NCBI GenBank assembly: GCA_964226685.1
Contig: CAXQRU010000128.1
Location: 1-14,886, forward strand
Source of the DNA: CAXQRU01 sp964226685
GTDB taxonomy: Bacteria > Pseudomonadota > Gammaproteobacteria > Pseudomonadales > Cellvibrionaceae
Direction of reading: 5' to 3'
Length of the DNA: 14,886 bases
The position numbers were made by a program, and so were the translations under genes. Shown in pieces: positions 1 to 7,226 of the stretch (its first letter is position 1; each line of letters begins with the position of its first letter). A model generated the notes under the pieces. It ran no database searches and had not been told where the DNA came from. It saw nothing but the letters and a program-made list of their open reading frames with translations.

Positions 1-19
1 CACGACGCTCTTCCGATCT
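1..19 (+). other. Illumina adapter remnant at left end
   Basis: The first 19 bases, CACGACGCTCTTCCGATCT, equal the 3' end of the standard Illumina read-1 adapter. Native sequence begins at about base 20. The reverse complement of these 19 bases recurs exactly at 14861-14879, so the apparent terminal inverted repeat is a library artefact, not biology. Confidence 0.97.
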
Positions 20-36
20 CTGAAATTAACAAAACC

Positions 37-660
37 TTACCACCTTTTCCACCATGGTTTTCTTTTGAAGATAGAGCCTTGATCAAGATATAAAAAACAA
101 ATCTCTTCATCGATAAACCTTGGGGCAACTTCAAGGCCAGTTAAGGACAAATCTACTTGATAAGATACTCCATCAATTACGTATTCTTTACCATGTTCGT
201 CTTCTTTTATCGTCTCAGCATTTTTAATTGCTTCAATTTCTTCCTCTAGAAACGCTCCTTTCGACACGCTATCGCCTGGCTCATCACCATCCATCTCTGA
301 AACATGCCTTACCAATTGACTATTTTCATACAAGCTAAAAACATTAAACCAACACTGATCATTGAAGGCTATAGAAAGTACCTTGCCGTATTCCACAGCA
401 GCAAATCTGGCTTTTTTATCACAAAGAGCCATATCTATTGCAAGATTATCACTAAAAGCACACACACCAGTTTTGTTCGCAAAGATGAAAAGACACTCCG
501 AGCCACTAGAGGAATCAGACTTCTCGCTCTGGTAAGCATGCCTTGTATCTCCAATATTCTTCAGGAATTTAAAAGCTTCGTCCTTGCTGTGCCCCAAAGT
601 CAGATCTATTTTTTCGTAACCTTTGTTAACGGCTAAAACGACGTAAACTTTTGTACTCAT
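37..660 (-). CDS. Hypothetical protein, 207 aa, AT-rich
   Basis: I do not recognise this protein. It starts at ATG 660-658 with only a weak ribosome site, 11 nt after the stop of the preceding 115-aa gene, so the two are probably co-transcribed from the isc promoter. There is no signal peptide or membrane segment, so it should be cytoplasmic. The N-terminal half mixes short beta-like stretches (residues 4-10, 56-68, 86-98, 104-111) with a serine-rich patch near 48-54. Residues 122-155 are strongly acidic (EEEIEAIKNAE), and the tail is basic and tryptophan-rich (KRKPWWKRW). Cysteines are at 56, 67, 80, 103 and 188 with no metal-ligand pattern that I can name. Base composition is low: 18 of 60 bases are G/C at 61-120 and 20 of 60 at 301-360, against 30 of 60 in hscA (1501-1560). 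The stop at 39-37 is native, so the gene is complete despite the nearby contig end. Confidence 0.75.
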   Translation of the reverse strand: MSTKVYVVLAVNKGYEKIDLTLGHSKDEAFKFLKNIGDTRHAYQSEKSDSSSGSECLFIFANKTGVCAFSDNLAIDMALCDKKARFAAVEYGKVLSIAFNDQCWFNVFSLYENSQLVRHVSEMDGDEPGDSVSKGAFLEEEIEAIKNAETIKEDEHGKEYVIDGVSYQVDLSLTGLEVAPRFIDEEICFLYLDQGSIFKRKPWWKRW

Positions 661-671
661 TCCGAAAATAG

Positions 672-1019
672 CTATTCCGTGCCATCAATTAAATATGGCA
701 TCCACTCACCATTAAAAACACTTTCAACGGCCATCTCTAATTCAATGATTTGTGGATCAAAGAGATCTTCTCTAAACGACTTTCCATATCGTAAAGCGTT
801 TGTGTATTCGACATAAGGATAACGTCCCAAACAATAGAGCGCATAACATAGCTCTTTACTTAAGCTAGGCTGATCTTTCATTTGCTGACAAAGTTGCTTT
901 AAATCCTTAATCAAAGAACTGAAATAGTGTTGGCCAGGGTCTTCGCCCATCCTCGCTAGTACGGGCAAGCCATTCTCGCCAAGGCTTCTCTCAATAATAC
1001 TCGCTACCAATTCATCCAT
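672..1019 (-). CDS. Hypothetical protein, 115 aa, in iscX position
   Basis: I do not recognise this small acidic, mostly helical protein, which has no signal peptide or membrane segment. Its ATG (1019-1017) shares one base with the fdx stop TAA (1021-1019), giving TAATG, so it is probably translated by termination-reinitiation from fdx. In E. coli this position holds iscX, a protein of about 66 residues. This gene is nearly twice as long and shows none of the IscX pattern, so I reject that identity. Visible features are an amphipathic helix at 30-47, the segment ELCYALYCLGRYPYVEY at 56-72 with two cysteines, and an acidic C-terminal helix (about 86-103) ending NGEWMPYLIDGTE. Its size and composition would suit an immunity-type or adaptor protein, but that is a guess. 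G/C is low (22 of 60 at 841-900). The 207-aa gene follows after 11 nt. Confidence 0.8.
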   Translation of the reverse strand: MDELVASIIERSLGENGLPVLARMGEDPGQHYFSSLIKDLKQLCQQMKDQPSLSKELCYALYCLGRYPYVEYTNALRYGKSFREDLFDPQIIELEMAVESVFNGEWMPYLIDGTE

Positions 1020-1357
1020 TAATGGCTTTCAGACACCATATTAATCGTATACTTCGGAATTTCTACCACTAGGTCTTGATCGGCCACAATCGCTTGGCAG
1101 CTTAGGCGTGAATCTGGCTCTAGCCCCCAAGCTTTATCGAGATAATCTTCTTCTAACTCATCTGGCTCTTCTAAAGAATCAAAGTTTTCTCGAACGATCA
1201 CATGGCAAGTGGTACAAGCACAACTCATCTCGCAGGCGTGTTCAATCTCAATACCATTTCGAAGTGCAGCGCGGCAAATGCTCTCGCCGGTTTCGGCTTC
1301 AATCACGGCGCCCTCTGGGCAAATTTCATGATGCGGTAAAAATACGATTTTAGGCAT
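1019..1357 (-). CDS. fdx: ISC-type [2Fe-2S] ferredoxin
   Basis: This is the adrenodoxin-like ferredoxin of the ISC system, 112 aa (E. coli Fdx has 111). It supplies electrons for iron-sulfur cluster assembly on IscU and binds IscS. The four cluster ligands are Cys42, Cys48, Cys51 and Cys87 in the segment ACEMSCACTTC and in RLSCQ. The extra conserved Cys46 of ISC ferredoxins is also present. The acidic partner-binding stretch EEPDELEEDYLD follows at about 63-74. The C-terminus, EIPKYTIN plus six residues, matches the usual family ending, so the gene is intact and not a fusion with its neighbour. It starts at ATG 1357-1355, 11 nt after the hscA stop, with a modest AAGAGA ribosome site, and overlaps the next gene by one base. 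Confidence 0.97.
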   Translation of the reverse strand: MPKIVFLPHHEICPEGAVIEAETGESICRAALRNGIEIEHACEMSCACTTCHVIVRENFDSLEEPDELEEDYLDKAWGLEPDSRLSCQAIVADQDLVVEIPKYTINMVSESH

Positions 1358-1368
1358 AATCTATTCTC

Positions 1369-3237
1369 TTATTGAGTATTTTTTTCCAGTTGATCCAGGT
1401 GTTGACCGGCTAGTGCTTGTCGGATGCTGGCATCCATTCTTTGGTTAGCAAAAGACTGGGAAAGTTCATTGGTCTGCTCAATGGCTTGTTCGATGGCGTC
1501 GCCATCACTGCCATCCACAACTTGTTGTAATTGCGCCACGGCTTGCACTAAGCTGTCATATTCAGCCTCGGAAAGCAGGCGCTTGCCATCTTGCGCGAGC
1601 GCTGAATTGAGCGCTTCAATGACTCGCAACCCCTCGACTTTTTTCTCCTGCAAAGAGCGCATTTGAATATCGTCTTTGGCATGTTCATAAGAGGCCTTAA
1701 GCATATTTGAAATGGCTTCATCATCCAGCCCGTAGGAAGGTTTAACCGTAACTTCCGCACGGGTATGAGTCGAGGTTTCTTCGGCAGACACTTGTAACAA
1801 ACCATCAGCATCCACCTGAAAGGTGACTCGAATATGTGCAGCACCAGCCACCATGGGCGGAATGCCATGCAACTCAAATCGAGCCAGTGAACGACAATCT
1901 TCTACCAGCTCTCGCTCACCTTGCAGCACATGAATCGCCATGGCCGTTTGGCCATCTTTAAAGGTGGTAAATTCTTGGGCCTTTGCCACAGGGATCGTGG
2001 TGTTTCGATGAATAATTTTTTCAACCAGGCCGCCCATGGTTTCAATACCGAGCGATAGCGGGATGACATCGAGTAATAGCAAATCACTGTCGGGTTTATT
2101 GCCCGCTAAAATATCCGCCTGAATGGCTGCGCCTATCGCAACGACTTGGTCAGGGTCAATGGATACTAGCGGCTCTTTTTCAAAAAATTCACCCACACGC
2201 GCGCGAACATCCAGGCTTCTAGTAGAGCCACCCACCATCACCACATGGTTAATCTCAGCTTTGCTAAGCCCAGCATCTTTTAAGCATCGCTTACACGCTT
2301 TAATACTGCGATCAATCAAGGGAGTGATCAGAGTAGTCAAGGTCTCGCGAGTTAGCTTACCTTGCCATGCTTCTAGTTGCATCGGTGCCGATTCATGTTC
2401 GCTGAGCGCTTCTTTGGCGGCTCTGGCATCGGCCAATAATTGTGTTTTTTGATGAGCGCTTAATGTTTCAATACCCGCCTGCGCTTGCGCCCAATCGGCA
2501 ATACTGTGGTCGATATCATCGCCACCCAAAGCACTGTCTCCACCGGTGGCCAGTACTTCAAATACACCTTTGGATAAACGCAAAATAGAAATATCAAATG
2601 TACCACCACCCAAATCATAAATGGCGATCGTGCCGGCTTTTTGATTATCCAAGCCGTAAGCAATCGCCGCTGCAGTAGGTTCATTTAATAAACGTAATAC
2701 GTGCATGCCGGCAAGCGATGCCGCATCTTTGGTGGCTTGGCGCTGAGTATCATCAAAATAAGCAGGTACCGTGATCACCGCTTGATTGACAGCTACTCCC
2801 AAAGAGGACTCTGCTGAAGCTTTTAGGGCTTTTAAAATATCGGCCGACACTTCAATCGCGGACTTGGCACCTTGAGCGGTTTTAATCAGTGGGACTGTCG
2901 CACTGTCGACATCAAAATCGTAAATAAACTGCTGCTGGAGCGAGTCGATTTGGTTGTTACCGCGCCCAATAATGCGCTTAATGGAGGACAAGGTATTTTT
3001 AGGATCGAGAGCTTGCTTGGCTTTAGCTGGCTGCCCGACACAATGCTCGCCTTCGCCATAGTGAACAATTGAGGGTAACAAAGGCGAACCCTCAATATTG
3101 ATGACCCTCGTCTGCCCTTCCATCACACTTGCCACTAAAGAATTGGTGGTTCCCAGATCGATCCCCAATGCGGTTTTATGGCGACGTTGATGAGGCTCAG
3201 GTGATTGCCCTGGCTCTGATAACTGCATTAATACCAC
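1369..3237 (-). CDS. hscA: Fe-S assembly Hsp70 chaperone HscA
   Basis: HscA is the specialised Hsp70 ATPase that, with the J-protein HscB, acts on IscU to promote release of the assembled cluster to acceptor proteins in the cytoplasm. The product is 622 aa. The nucleotide-binding domain carries GIDLGTTNS (25-33), NEPTAAAIAYG (185-195) and YDLGGGTFDIS (207-217). The interdomain linker and start of the substrate domain read LLLLDVIPLSLG, with the HscA-type METMGGLVEK-like segment after it. The C-terminal helical lid runs to the end. I take GTG at 3237-3235 as the start rather than ATG at 3228: an AGGAG site lies 6 nt upstream of the GTG, and the opening residues MVLMQLSEPG align with E. coli MALLQISEPG. 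It lies 9 nt after hscB and 11 nt before fdx. Confidence 0.98.
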   Translation of the reverse strand: MVLMQLSEPGQSPEPHQRRHKTALGIDLGTTNSLVASVMEGQTRVINIEGSPLLPSIVHYGEGEHCVGQPAKAKQALDPKNTLSSIKRIIGRGNNQIDSLQQQFIYDFDVDSATVPLIKTAQGAKSAIEVSADILKALKASAESSLGVAVNQAVITVPAYFDDTQRQATKDAASLAGMHVLRLLNEPTAAAIAYGLDNQKAGTIAIYDLGGGTFDISILRLSKGVFEVLATGGDSALGGDDIDHSIADWAQAQAGIETLSAHQKTQLLADARAAKEALSEHESAPMQLEAWQGKLTRETLTTLITPLIDRSIKACKRCLKDAGLSKAEINHVVMVGGSTRSLDVRARVGEFFEKEPLVSIDPDQVVAIGAAIQADILAGNKPDSDLLLLDVIPLSLGIETMGGLVEKIIHRNTTIPVAKAQEFTTFKDGQTAMAIHVLQGERELVEDCRSLARFELHGIPPMVAGAAHIRVTFQVDADGLLQVSAEETSTHTRAEVTVKPSYGLDDEAISNMLKASYEHAKDDIQMRSLQEKKVEGLRVIEALNSALAQDGKRLLSEAEYDSLVQAVAQLQQVVDGSDGDAIEQAIEQTNELSQSFANQRMDASIRQALAGQHLDQLEKNTQ

Positions 3238-3243
3238 ACTAGT

Positions 3244-3248
3244 CTCCT
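3244..3248 (-). promoter_or_regulatory. Ribosome binding site fixing the hscA GTG start
   Basis: AGGAG on the minus strand lies 6 nt before GTG 3237-3235 and partly overlaps the hscB stop codon (3249-3247). It would be 15 nt from the downstream ATG at 3228, too far to serve it, so it supports the GTG start. Confidence 0.7.
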
Positions 3249-3777
3249 AAAGGTCGAGTTGGTCTTCTACTTCATCAATTGAGCGCAGCATTTTATCGAC
3301 AAAATATAATTTGCTAACGCAAGTTTGTGCTGCACTCAATTCGTTTTGGTTAAAATGATTTAAAATATCGTCAAGTAAATTTTGTCGATATTGTTTAACT
3401 TCTTTGGTAAGTGTCTCCAGAGCCGGCTCGTCTTGTTGCTCAGCAATTTCCCCCAAAGACTCTCGCCACTGCATTTGTTCCATTAAGAATTGTGCATCAT
3501 TAATAGTAACGCTGGTAAAATCCGTTGGCAGACCGCTTTGGTTTAATAAGTACTGAGCCCTTAACAAGGGTGATGCCAAGGTTTCATAGGCACTATTGAC
3601 ATGAGCACTGACCTGCAAGGCCATTCGTTCTTGCTCCGCACCCTGATTGAGATGGCGATCAGGGTGTGTCGCTTGCAGGAGTGTTTGATGGATACGCTTT
3701 AGCTCAGCAAGATCCACTGAGTATTGCTTTTTTAAATCGAAAAGTTCGAAATAATCTTTTACCAATAATGAGTCCAT
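3247..3777 (-). CDS. hscB: Fe-S assembly J-domain co-chaperone HscB
   Basis: HscB (Hsc20) binds IscU and delivers it to HscA, stimulating the HscA ATPase through its J-domain. The product is 176 aa, the usual size (about 171 in E. coli). The N-terminal J-domain opens with DYFELFDL and contains the essential HPD motif at 38-40 (ATHPDRH), followed by the helix with NSAYETL and LLRAQYLL. The C-terminal part (about 90-176) is the helical bundle that in the family contacts IscU, ending in a segment like FVDKMLRSIDEVEDQL. The start ATG 3777-3775 is 3 nt past the iscA stop, and the stop overlaps the hscA ribosome site, so the genes are tightly coupled. Confidence 0.97.
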   Translation of the reverse strand: MDSLLVKDYFELFDLKKQYSVDLAELKRIHQTLLQATHPDRHLNQGAEQERMALQVSAHVNSAYETLASPLLRAQYLLNQSGLPTDFTSVTINDAQFLMEQMQWRESLGEIAEQQDEPALETLTKEVKQYRQNLLDDILNHFNQNELSAAQTCVSKLYFVDKMLRSIDEVEDQLDL

Positions 3778-3780
3778 GAT

Positions 3781-4104
3781 TTATACGTGGAAGCTCTCAC
3801 CGCAACCGCAAGCATTTTTCATATTAGGGTTGTTAAATGAAAAGCCTTCATTAAGGCCTTCCTTTACAAAATCCAACTCTGTACCATCGAGATAAACCAA
3901 GCTCTTTGGGTCTACCAGTAATGAAACATCACCAGATACAAACTCGATATCATCGGGCGCTTTTTCATCGACAAACTCGAACACATAAGATAGCCCAGAA
4001 CAGCCTGCGGTTTTAACACCTAAGCGAACACCACAACCCTTGCCTCTTTTGGCAAGCTGTTTCTTGATGTGCTGGCAGGCACTTTCAGTCATGCTAATAG
4101 CCAT
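3781..4104 (-). CDS. iscA: A-type iron-sulfur carrier IscA
   Basis: IscA belongs to the HesB/IscA A-type carrier family, which passes Fe-S clusters (or iron) from the IscU scaffold to target apoproteins. The product is 107 aa, like E. coli IscA. The three conserved cysteines are Cys35 (in KTAGCSGLSY) and Cys99 and Cys101 (in ACGCGESF). Additional cysteines at 10 and 24 are not part of the family ligand set. The start ATG 4104-4102 is 3 nt after the iscU stop, and hscB begins 3 nt after the IscA stop. This tight spacing is typical of co-translated isc genes. Confidence 0.97.
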   Translation of the reverse strand: MAISMTESACQHIKKQLAKRGKGCGVRLGVKTAGCSGLSYVFEFVDEKAPDDIEFVSGDVSLLVDPKSLVYLDGTELDFVKEGLNEGFSFNNPNMKNACGCGESFHV

Positions 4105-4107
4105 GAT

Positions 4108-4497
4108 TTACTGACTCTCTCCACGCTTTTTACGGATATCTTGAATGGCCGCTTTGATGGCATCTTCTGCCAATACCGAGCAATGGATTTTCACTGGTGG
4201 CAGCGCCAATTCTTGAGCAATCTCAGTATTTTTAATGTTACCAGCTTCGTCTAAAGATTTACCTTTTACCCACTCAGTTAGCAAAGAACTCGAGGCAATG
4301 GCAGAACCACAACCATAGGTTTTAAACTTCGCATCTTCGATAATACCATCTTCGCTCACTTGGATTTGTAAGCGCATCACATCACCACACGCTGGAGCAC
4401 CAACCATGCCGGTTCCAACATCCAATGAATCACTATCGAGCTTGCCGACATTACGGGGGTTCTCATAATGATCAATTACTTTTTCACTGTATGCCAT
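4108..4497 (-). CDS. iscU: Fe-S cluster scaffold protein IscU
   Basis: IscU is the scaffold on which [2Fe-2S] and [4Fe-4S] clusters are built, using sulfur from IscS and electrons from Fdx. The product is 129 aa (E. coli 128). The ligand residues are all at their expected positions: Cys37 and Asp39 in GAPACGDV, Cys63 in YGCGSA, and His105-Cys106. The HscA recognition motif LPPVK is at 99-103. The start ATG 4497-4495 has an AGGAG site (4508-4504) with 6 nt spacing, overlapping the end of iscS. The gene is complete and nothing in it is unusual. Confidence 0.98.
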   Translation of the reverse strand: MAYSEKVIDHYENPRNVGKLDSDSLDVGTGMVGAPACGDVMRLQIQVSEDGIIEDAKFKTYGCGSAIASSSLLTEWVKGKSLDEAGNIKNTEIAQELALPPVKIHCSVLAEDAIKAAIQDIRKKRGESQ

Positions 4498-4506
4498 GAT
4501 GTTCTC

Positions 4507-5721
4507 CTAGTGGGCTGCCCACTCTATCGTGTTTAAATCAATACCGTCTTTGTACATATCCCATAATGGGGACAGTTCTCTCAATTTGTTTACCGCCAGG
4601 TGAATTTGTTCAACTGCACGGTCAACGTCTTCTTCGGTCGTGAAACGTCCAAAGGAAAAACGCAGAGAGCTATGCGCTAATTCATCGCTTACGCCCAAAG
4701 CTCGCAATACATAAGAAGGCTCTAGACTGGCCGAGGTACAGGCAGAACCCGAAGAGACCGCCAAATCTTTCAGTGACATAATCAAAGATTCACCTTCCAC
4801 AAAGGCAAAGCTGATGTTCAAATTAGCCGGCGTTCTTTGCTCTAGAGAACCATTGACGTGTGTTTGTTCAATATCTTTAAGGCCTTCTAGCATACGATCA
4901 CGCAAACTTTTCGCGTGCGCCATATCCTGCTCCATCTCCAATTTCGCTAAGCGAAAAGCCTCACCCATTCCAACAATTTGATGGGTTGGCAAGGTGCCTG
5001 AACGCATACCTCGCTCATGGCCACCGCCGTGAATTTGCGCCTCAATTCTAACCCTGGGTTTGCGTCTGACATAGAGCGCACCTACACCCTTAGGGCCGTA
5101 ACATTTATGAGCACAGAATGACATTAAATCGACATTGAGTTTTTGCAAATCAATCGGTAGCTTACCCGTACTTTGGGCCGCATCGACATGAAACAAGATT
5201 TTACGCTCACGACAAATATTGCCAAAAGTTTCAATATCGTTCACCACGCCGATTTCATTATTAACATGCATTAATGAAACCAAAATAGTTTCTTCACGAA
5301 TGGCATCAATCAATTGTTCAGGCGTAAACAAGCCATCGCTATTGGGATTTAGGTAAGTGACCTCAAAGCCTTCTCTCTCAAGCTGACGACAGGTATCTAA
5401 AACCGCCTTATGCTCAATTTTTGAGGTGATAATATGCTTGCCTTTACTTTGATAAAAATGCGCCGCACCTTTAATAGCCAAGTTATCCGACTCAGTTGCG
5501 CCACTGGTCCAAACGATTTCTCTAGGGTCTGCATTAATTAGCTCCGCGACTTGCTGACGCGCAGCCTCAACCGCCTCTTCTGCTTTCCAACCGAAGATGT
5601 GCGAACGCGATGCTGGATTACCAAAATTACCTTCCATTGTGAGGCAATCGATCATCACTTTGGCAACCCTTGGATCAACTGGGGTTGTAGCGGAATAATC
5701 AAAGTATATTGGTGAACTCAT
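4507..5721 (-). CDS. iscS: Cysteine desulfurase IscS
   Basis: IscS is the PLP-dependent class V aminotransferase-fold enzyme that converts cysteine to alanine and carries the sulfur as a persulfide. It gives sulfur to IscU and to tRNA thiolation pathways. The product is 404 aa, the family's usual length. PLP is bound by Lys206 (in SFCAHKCYGPKG), with His104 and the HVDAAQ segment (Asp180, Gln183) stacking on the cofactor. The catalytic Cys328 lies in SSGSACTSAS, on the mobile loop. All of these keep E. coli numbering. The small change around the lysine (CAHKC where many homologues have SGHKI or SAHKI) adds two cysteines but does not affect known catalytic residues. It starts 19 nt after iscR. 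Confidence 0.98.
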   Translation of the reverse strand: MSSPIYFDYSATTPVDPRVAKVMIDCLTMEGNFGNPASRSHIFGWKAEEAVEAARQQVAELINADPREIVWTSGATESDNLAIKGAAHFYQSKGKHIITSKIEHKAVLDTCRQLEREGFEVTYLNPNSDGLFTPEQLIDAIREETILVSLMHVNNEIGVVNDIETFGNICRERKILFHVDAAQSTGKLPIDLQKLNVDLMSFCAHKCYGPKGVGALYVRRKPRVRIEAQIHGGGHERGMRSGTLPTHQIVGMGEAFRLAKLEMEQDMAHAKSLRDRMLEGLKDIEQTHVNGSLEQRTPANLNISFAFVEGESLIMSLKDLAVSSGSACTSASLEPSYVLRALGVSDELAHSSLRFSFGRFTTEEDVDRAVEQIHLAVNKLRELSPLWDMYKDGIDLNTIEWAAH

Positions 5722-5740
5722 AGTCTATTTTGTCTCTCTA

Positions 5741-6199
5741 TTACAGTTGGCGGCTAATAAGCTGCTCTTTATCTATCTTAATCATGGGCTCTTTGGGGCG
5801 ATTGCGTTCCATCACGTCAGCCAAGCTGATATTGCTCAAAAAACCATGAATTTGTTTGCTTAAATCGGCCCACAAATGGTGAGTTAAACACACTTCACCG
5901 TGGTTACAGTTGCCTTTACCGGAGCAATTGGTGGCATCTATGCTCTCATTGACCGCATCTATGACTTGAGCCGCACTGATTAACTCTGGTGATCGACTTA
6001 ATCGATAACCACCACCCGGCCCACGAACGCTGCTAACCAGGTTGTTTTGCTTCAATTTTGAAAATAATTGCTCAAGATAAGACAATGATATCTCTTGTCT
6101 TTTTGATATATCCGCCAGGCTTACCGGATTTTCTCTTGCATACAGGGCCAGATCTAACATGGCGGTAACGGCATAACGGCCTTTAGTTGTTAAACGCAT
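5741..6199 (-). CDS. iscR: Fe-S sensing Rrf2-family regulator IscR
   Basis: IscR is an Rrf2-type transcription factor. When it carries a [2Fe-2S] cluster it represses the isc operon, and the apo form also acts at type-2 sites elsewhere. The product is 152 aa. The N-terminal winged helix opens MRLTTKGRYAVTAMLDLA and includes the recognition-helix region ISLSYLEQLFSKL and wing VRGPGGGYRLSR. The cluster ligands Cys92, Cys98, Cys104 and His107 lie in NCSGKGNC...CLTH, identical in position to E. coli IscR. The ATG at 6199-6197 has GGAG 7 nt upstream (6210-6207). It is the first gene of the operon and sits downstream of its own probable binding site, so it is most likely autoregulated. Confidence 0.98.
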   Translation of the reverse strand: MRLTTKGRYAVTAMLDLALYARENPVSLADISKRQEISLSYLEQLFSKLKQNNLVSSVRGPGGGYRLSRSPELISAAQVIDAVNESIDATNCSGKGNCNHGEVCLTHHLWADLSKQIHGFLSNISLADVMERNRPKEPMIKIDKEQLISRQL

Positions 6200-6222
6200 T
6201 TTTTCACTCCACTCAAGAGGGT

Positions 6223-6254
6223 ATTGTAATTAACCTAGTAATTTAGTCAAGTAT
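6223..6254 (-). promoter_or_regulatory. isc operon promoter with IscR type-1-like site
   Basis: On the minus strand a sigma-70 promoter reads -35 TTGACT (6250-6245), a 16-bp spacer and -10 TACAAT (6228-6223), about 24 nt before the iscR start. The -35 lies within a type-1 IscR site at about 6254-6230. The upstream half ATACTTGACT fits the consensus ATASYYGACT at every base and is followed by the A/T centre AAATTA. The downstream half CTAGGTTAA matches only partly. Binding of [2Fe-2S]-IscR here would block RNA polymerase, which is the known feedback logic. Confidence 0.8.
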
Positions 6255-6276
6255 TGTTCTAACTACGTTAACAAAA

Positions 6277-7086
6277 TCACTCTGGATCACTCTCTGAAGT
6301 GGTTTTTTGGGGCGGATTGTAATACATGTAATTTTGCACTGACGTTAATATCCCCCTTAGGATATTCAACTCCATCTCATCCAGCCTCACTCGACTATAG
6401 AGCCGCCTGAGCCGGGTCATGGTTTGCCTGGGATTATCCGCCTCAATAAAGCCCAATTTAACCAAAGTTTCTGACAAATGCTGATAATACCCCTCAAGAT
6501 CACGGCTCTTAGCAGGAGGCATATCCCAATCATTTAGCGCTAGTTGACCACCCGCCTGGGTATTGAGCGCCGTCGCCCGCAGCTCATAGGCAATCACTTG
6601 TACGGCCGCCGCCAAATTCAGCGAACTGTACTCTGGGTTCGCCGGGATATGCACATGAAAATGGCACTGCTGCAACTCTTCATTGGTCAGCCCTCTATCT
6701 TCACGGCCAAACACCAAAGCCACAGGATGGGTTTGGGCTTCGGAAAAACAACGATCTCCACACTGCCTGGGCGTCAATAATGGCCAAGGAATTCGCCGCT
6801 CGCGAGCACTGGTTCCCACGACAAGGCCACAATCGGCAATGGCTTCAGCCAGGGTATCGACCACGATCGCCTCATCCAATATATCGAGCGCATTCGCCGC
6901 TCGCCACACGGCTCGCTCTGAGGGATATTCTTTAGGCGCAACTAATACCAACTTACGCAGCCCCATATTTTTCATCGCTCTGGCCGTACCACCAATATTG
7001 CCCGGATGGGTGGTATTGACCAAAACAATCCGGCAATTATCCATTAATTGTTGGGATTCTGGCGTTAAGTGCGTGGATTCAGACAT
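6277..7086 (-). CDS. trmJ: tRNA Cm32/Um32 2'-O-methyltransferase TrmJ
   Basis: TrmJ is a SPOUT-superfamily enzyme that methylates the 2'-OH of nucleotide 32 in the anticodon loop of several tRNAs, using S-adenosylmethionine. The product is 269 aa from ATG 7086-7084. The family motifs are the N-terminal NTTHPGNIGGTARAM (24-38), FGREDRGLTNEEL (126-138), and the knot segment IPANPEYSSLNLAAA followed by VQVIAYE (147-168), which forms the cofactor site and dimer interface. The reading frame stays open 50 codons upstream to 7236, but that extension overlaps the suhB start and promoter and has no family similarity, so I reject it. The gene is divergent from suhB, and 77 nt separate it from iscR. In Pseudomonas cysE lies in between; it is absent here. 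Confidence 0.95.
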   Translation of the reverse strand: MSESTHLTPESQQLMDNCRIVLVNTTHPGNIGGTARAMKNMGLRKLVLVAPKEYPSERAVWRAANALDILDEAIVVDTLAEAIADCGLVVGTSARERRIPWPLLTPRQCGDRCFSEAQTHPVALVFGREDRGLTNEELQQCHFHVHIPANPEYSSLNLAAAVQVIAYELRATALNTQAGGQLALNDWDMPPAKSRDLEGYYQHLSETLVKLGFIEADNPRQTMTRLRRLYSRVRLDEMELNILRGILTSVQNYMYYNPPQKTTSESDPE

Positions 7087-7108
7087 GAGGCTACCGCAAA
7101 AAGGCGCA

Positions 7109-7117
7109 ATTGTAACA
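7109..7117 (-). promoter_or_regulatory. Candidate extended -10 promoter for trmJ
   Basis: On the minus strand TGTTACAAT fits the extended -10 form TGnTATAAT with one mismatch. It would start transcription about 15 nt before the trmJ ATG. No good -35 box is present and the ribosome site is weak, so the call is tentative. Confidence 0.45.
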
Positions 7118-7167
7118 GGTTGAAGATGCACCAGCCAGCTCTGGCGAACACCAAAATACTTTAAGTT

Positions 7168-7196
7168 GTGACAGAGAACGGTCTTTGCTCTATACT
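7168..7196 (+). promoter_or_regulatory. suhB sigma-70 promoter
   Basis: GTGACA (7168-7173, five of six with TTGACA), a 17-bp spacer and TATACT (7191-7196, five of six with TATAAT) form a good promoter. Transcription would start near 7203, leaving a leader of about 24 nt before the suhB ATG at 7227. This also argues against the longer suhB frame that begins at 7185. Confidence 0.7.
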
Positions 7197-7226
7197 CTCG
7201 CCTTTTGCGCAAAGAGACACATCCCC

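Noticed and set aside
672..1019. IscX
   Set aside because: Only the position fits; the protein is 115 aa instead of about 66 and shows no IscX sequence pattern.
2123..2452. Plus-strand and other-frame open frames inside hscA, secD, tgt and trmJ
   Set aside because: They lie opposite or within well-identified conserved genes and their products have no recognisable motifs.
7185..7226. Longer SuhB start at 7185
   Set aside because: It lies upstream of the suhB -10 box and transcription start; the ATG at 7227 matches E. coli SuhB.
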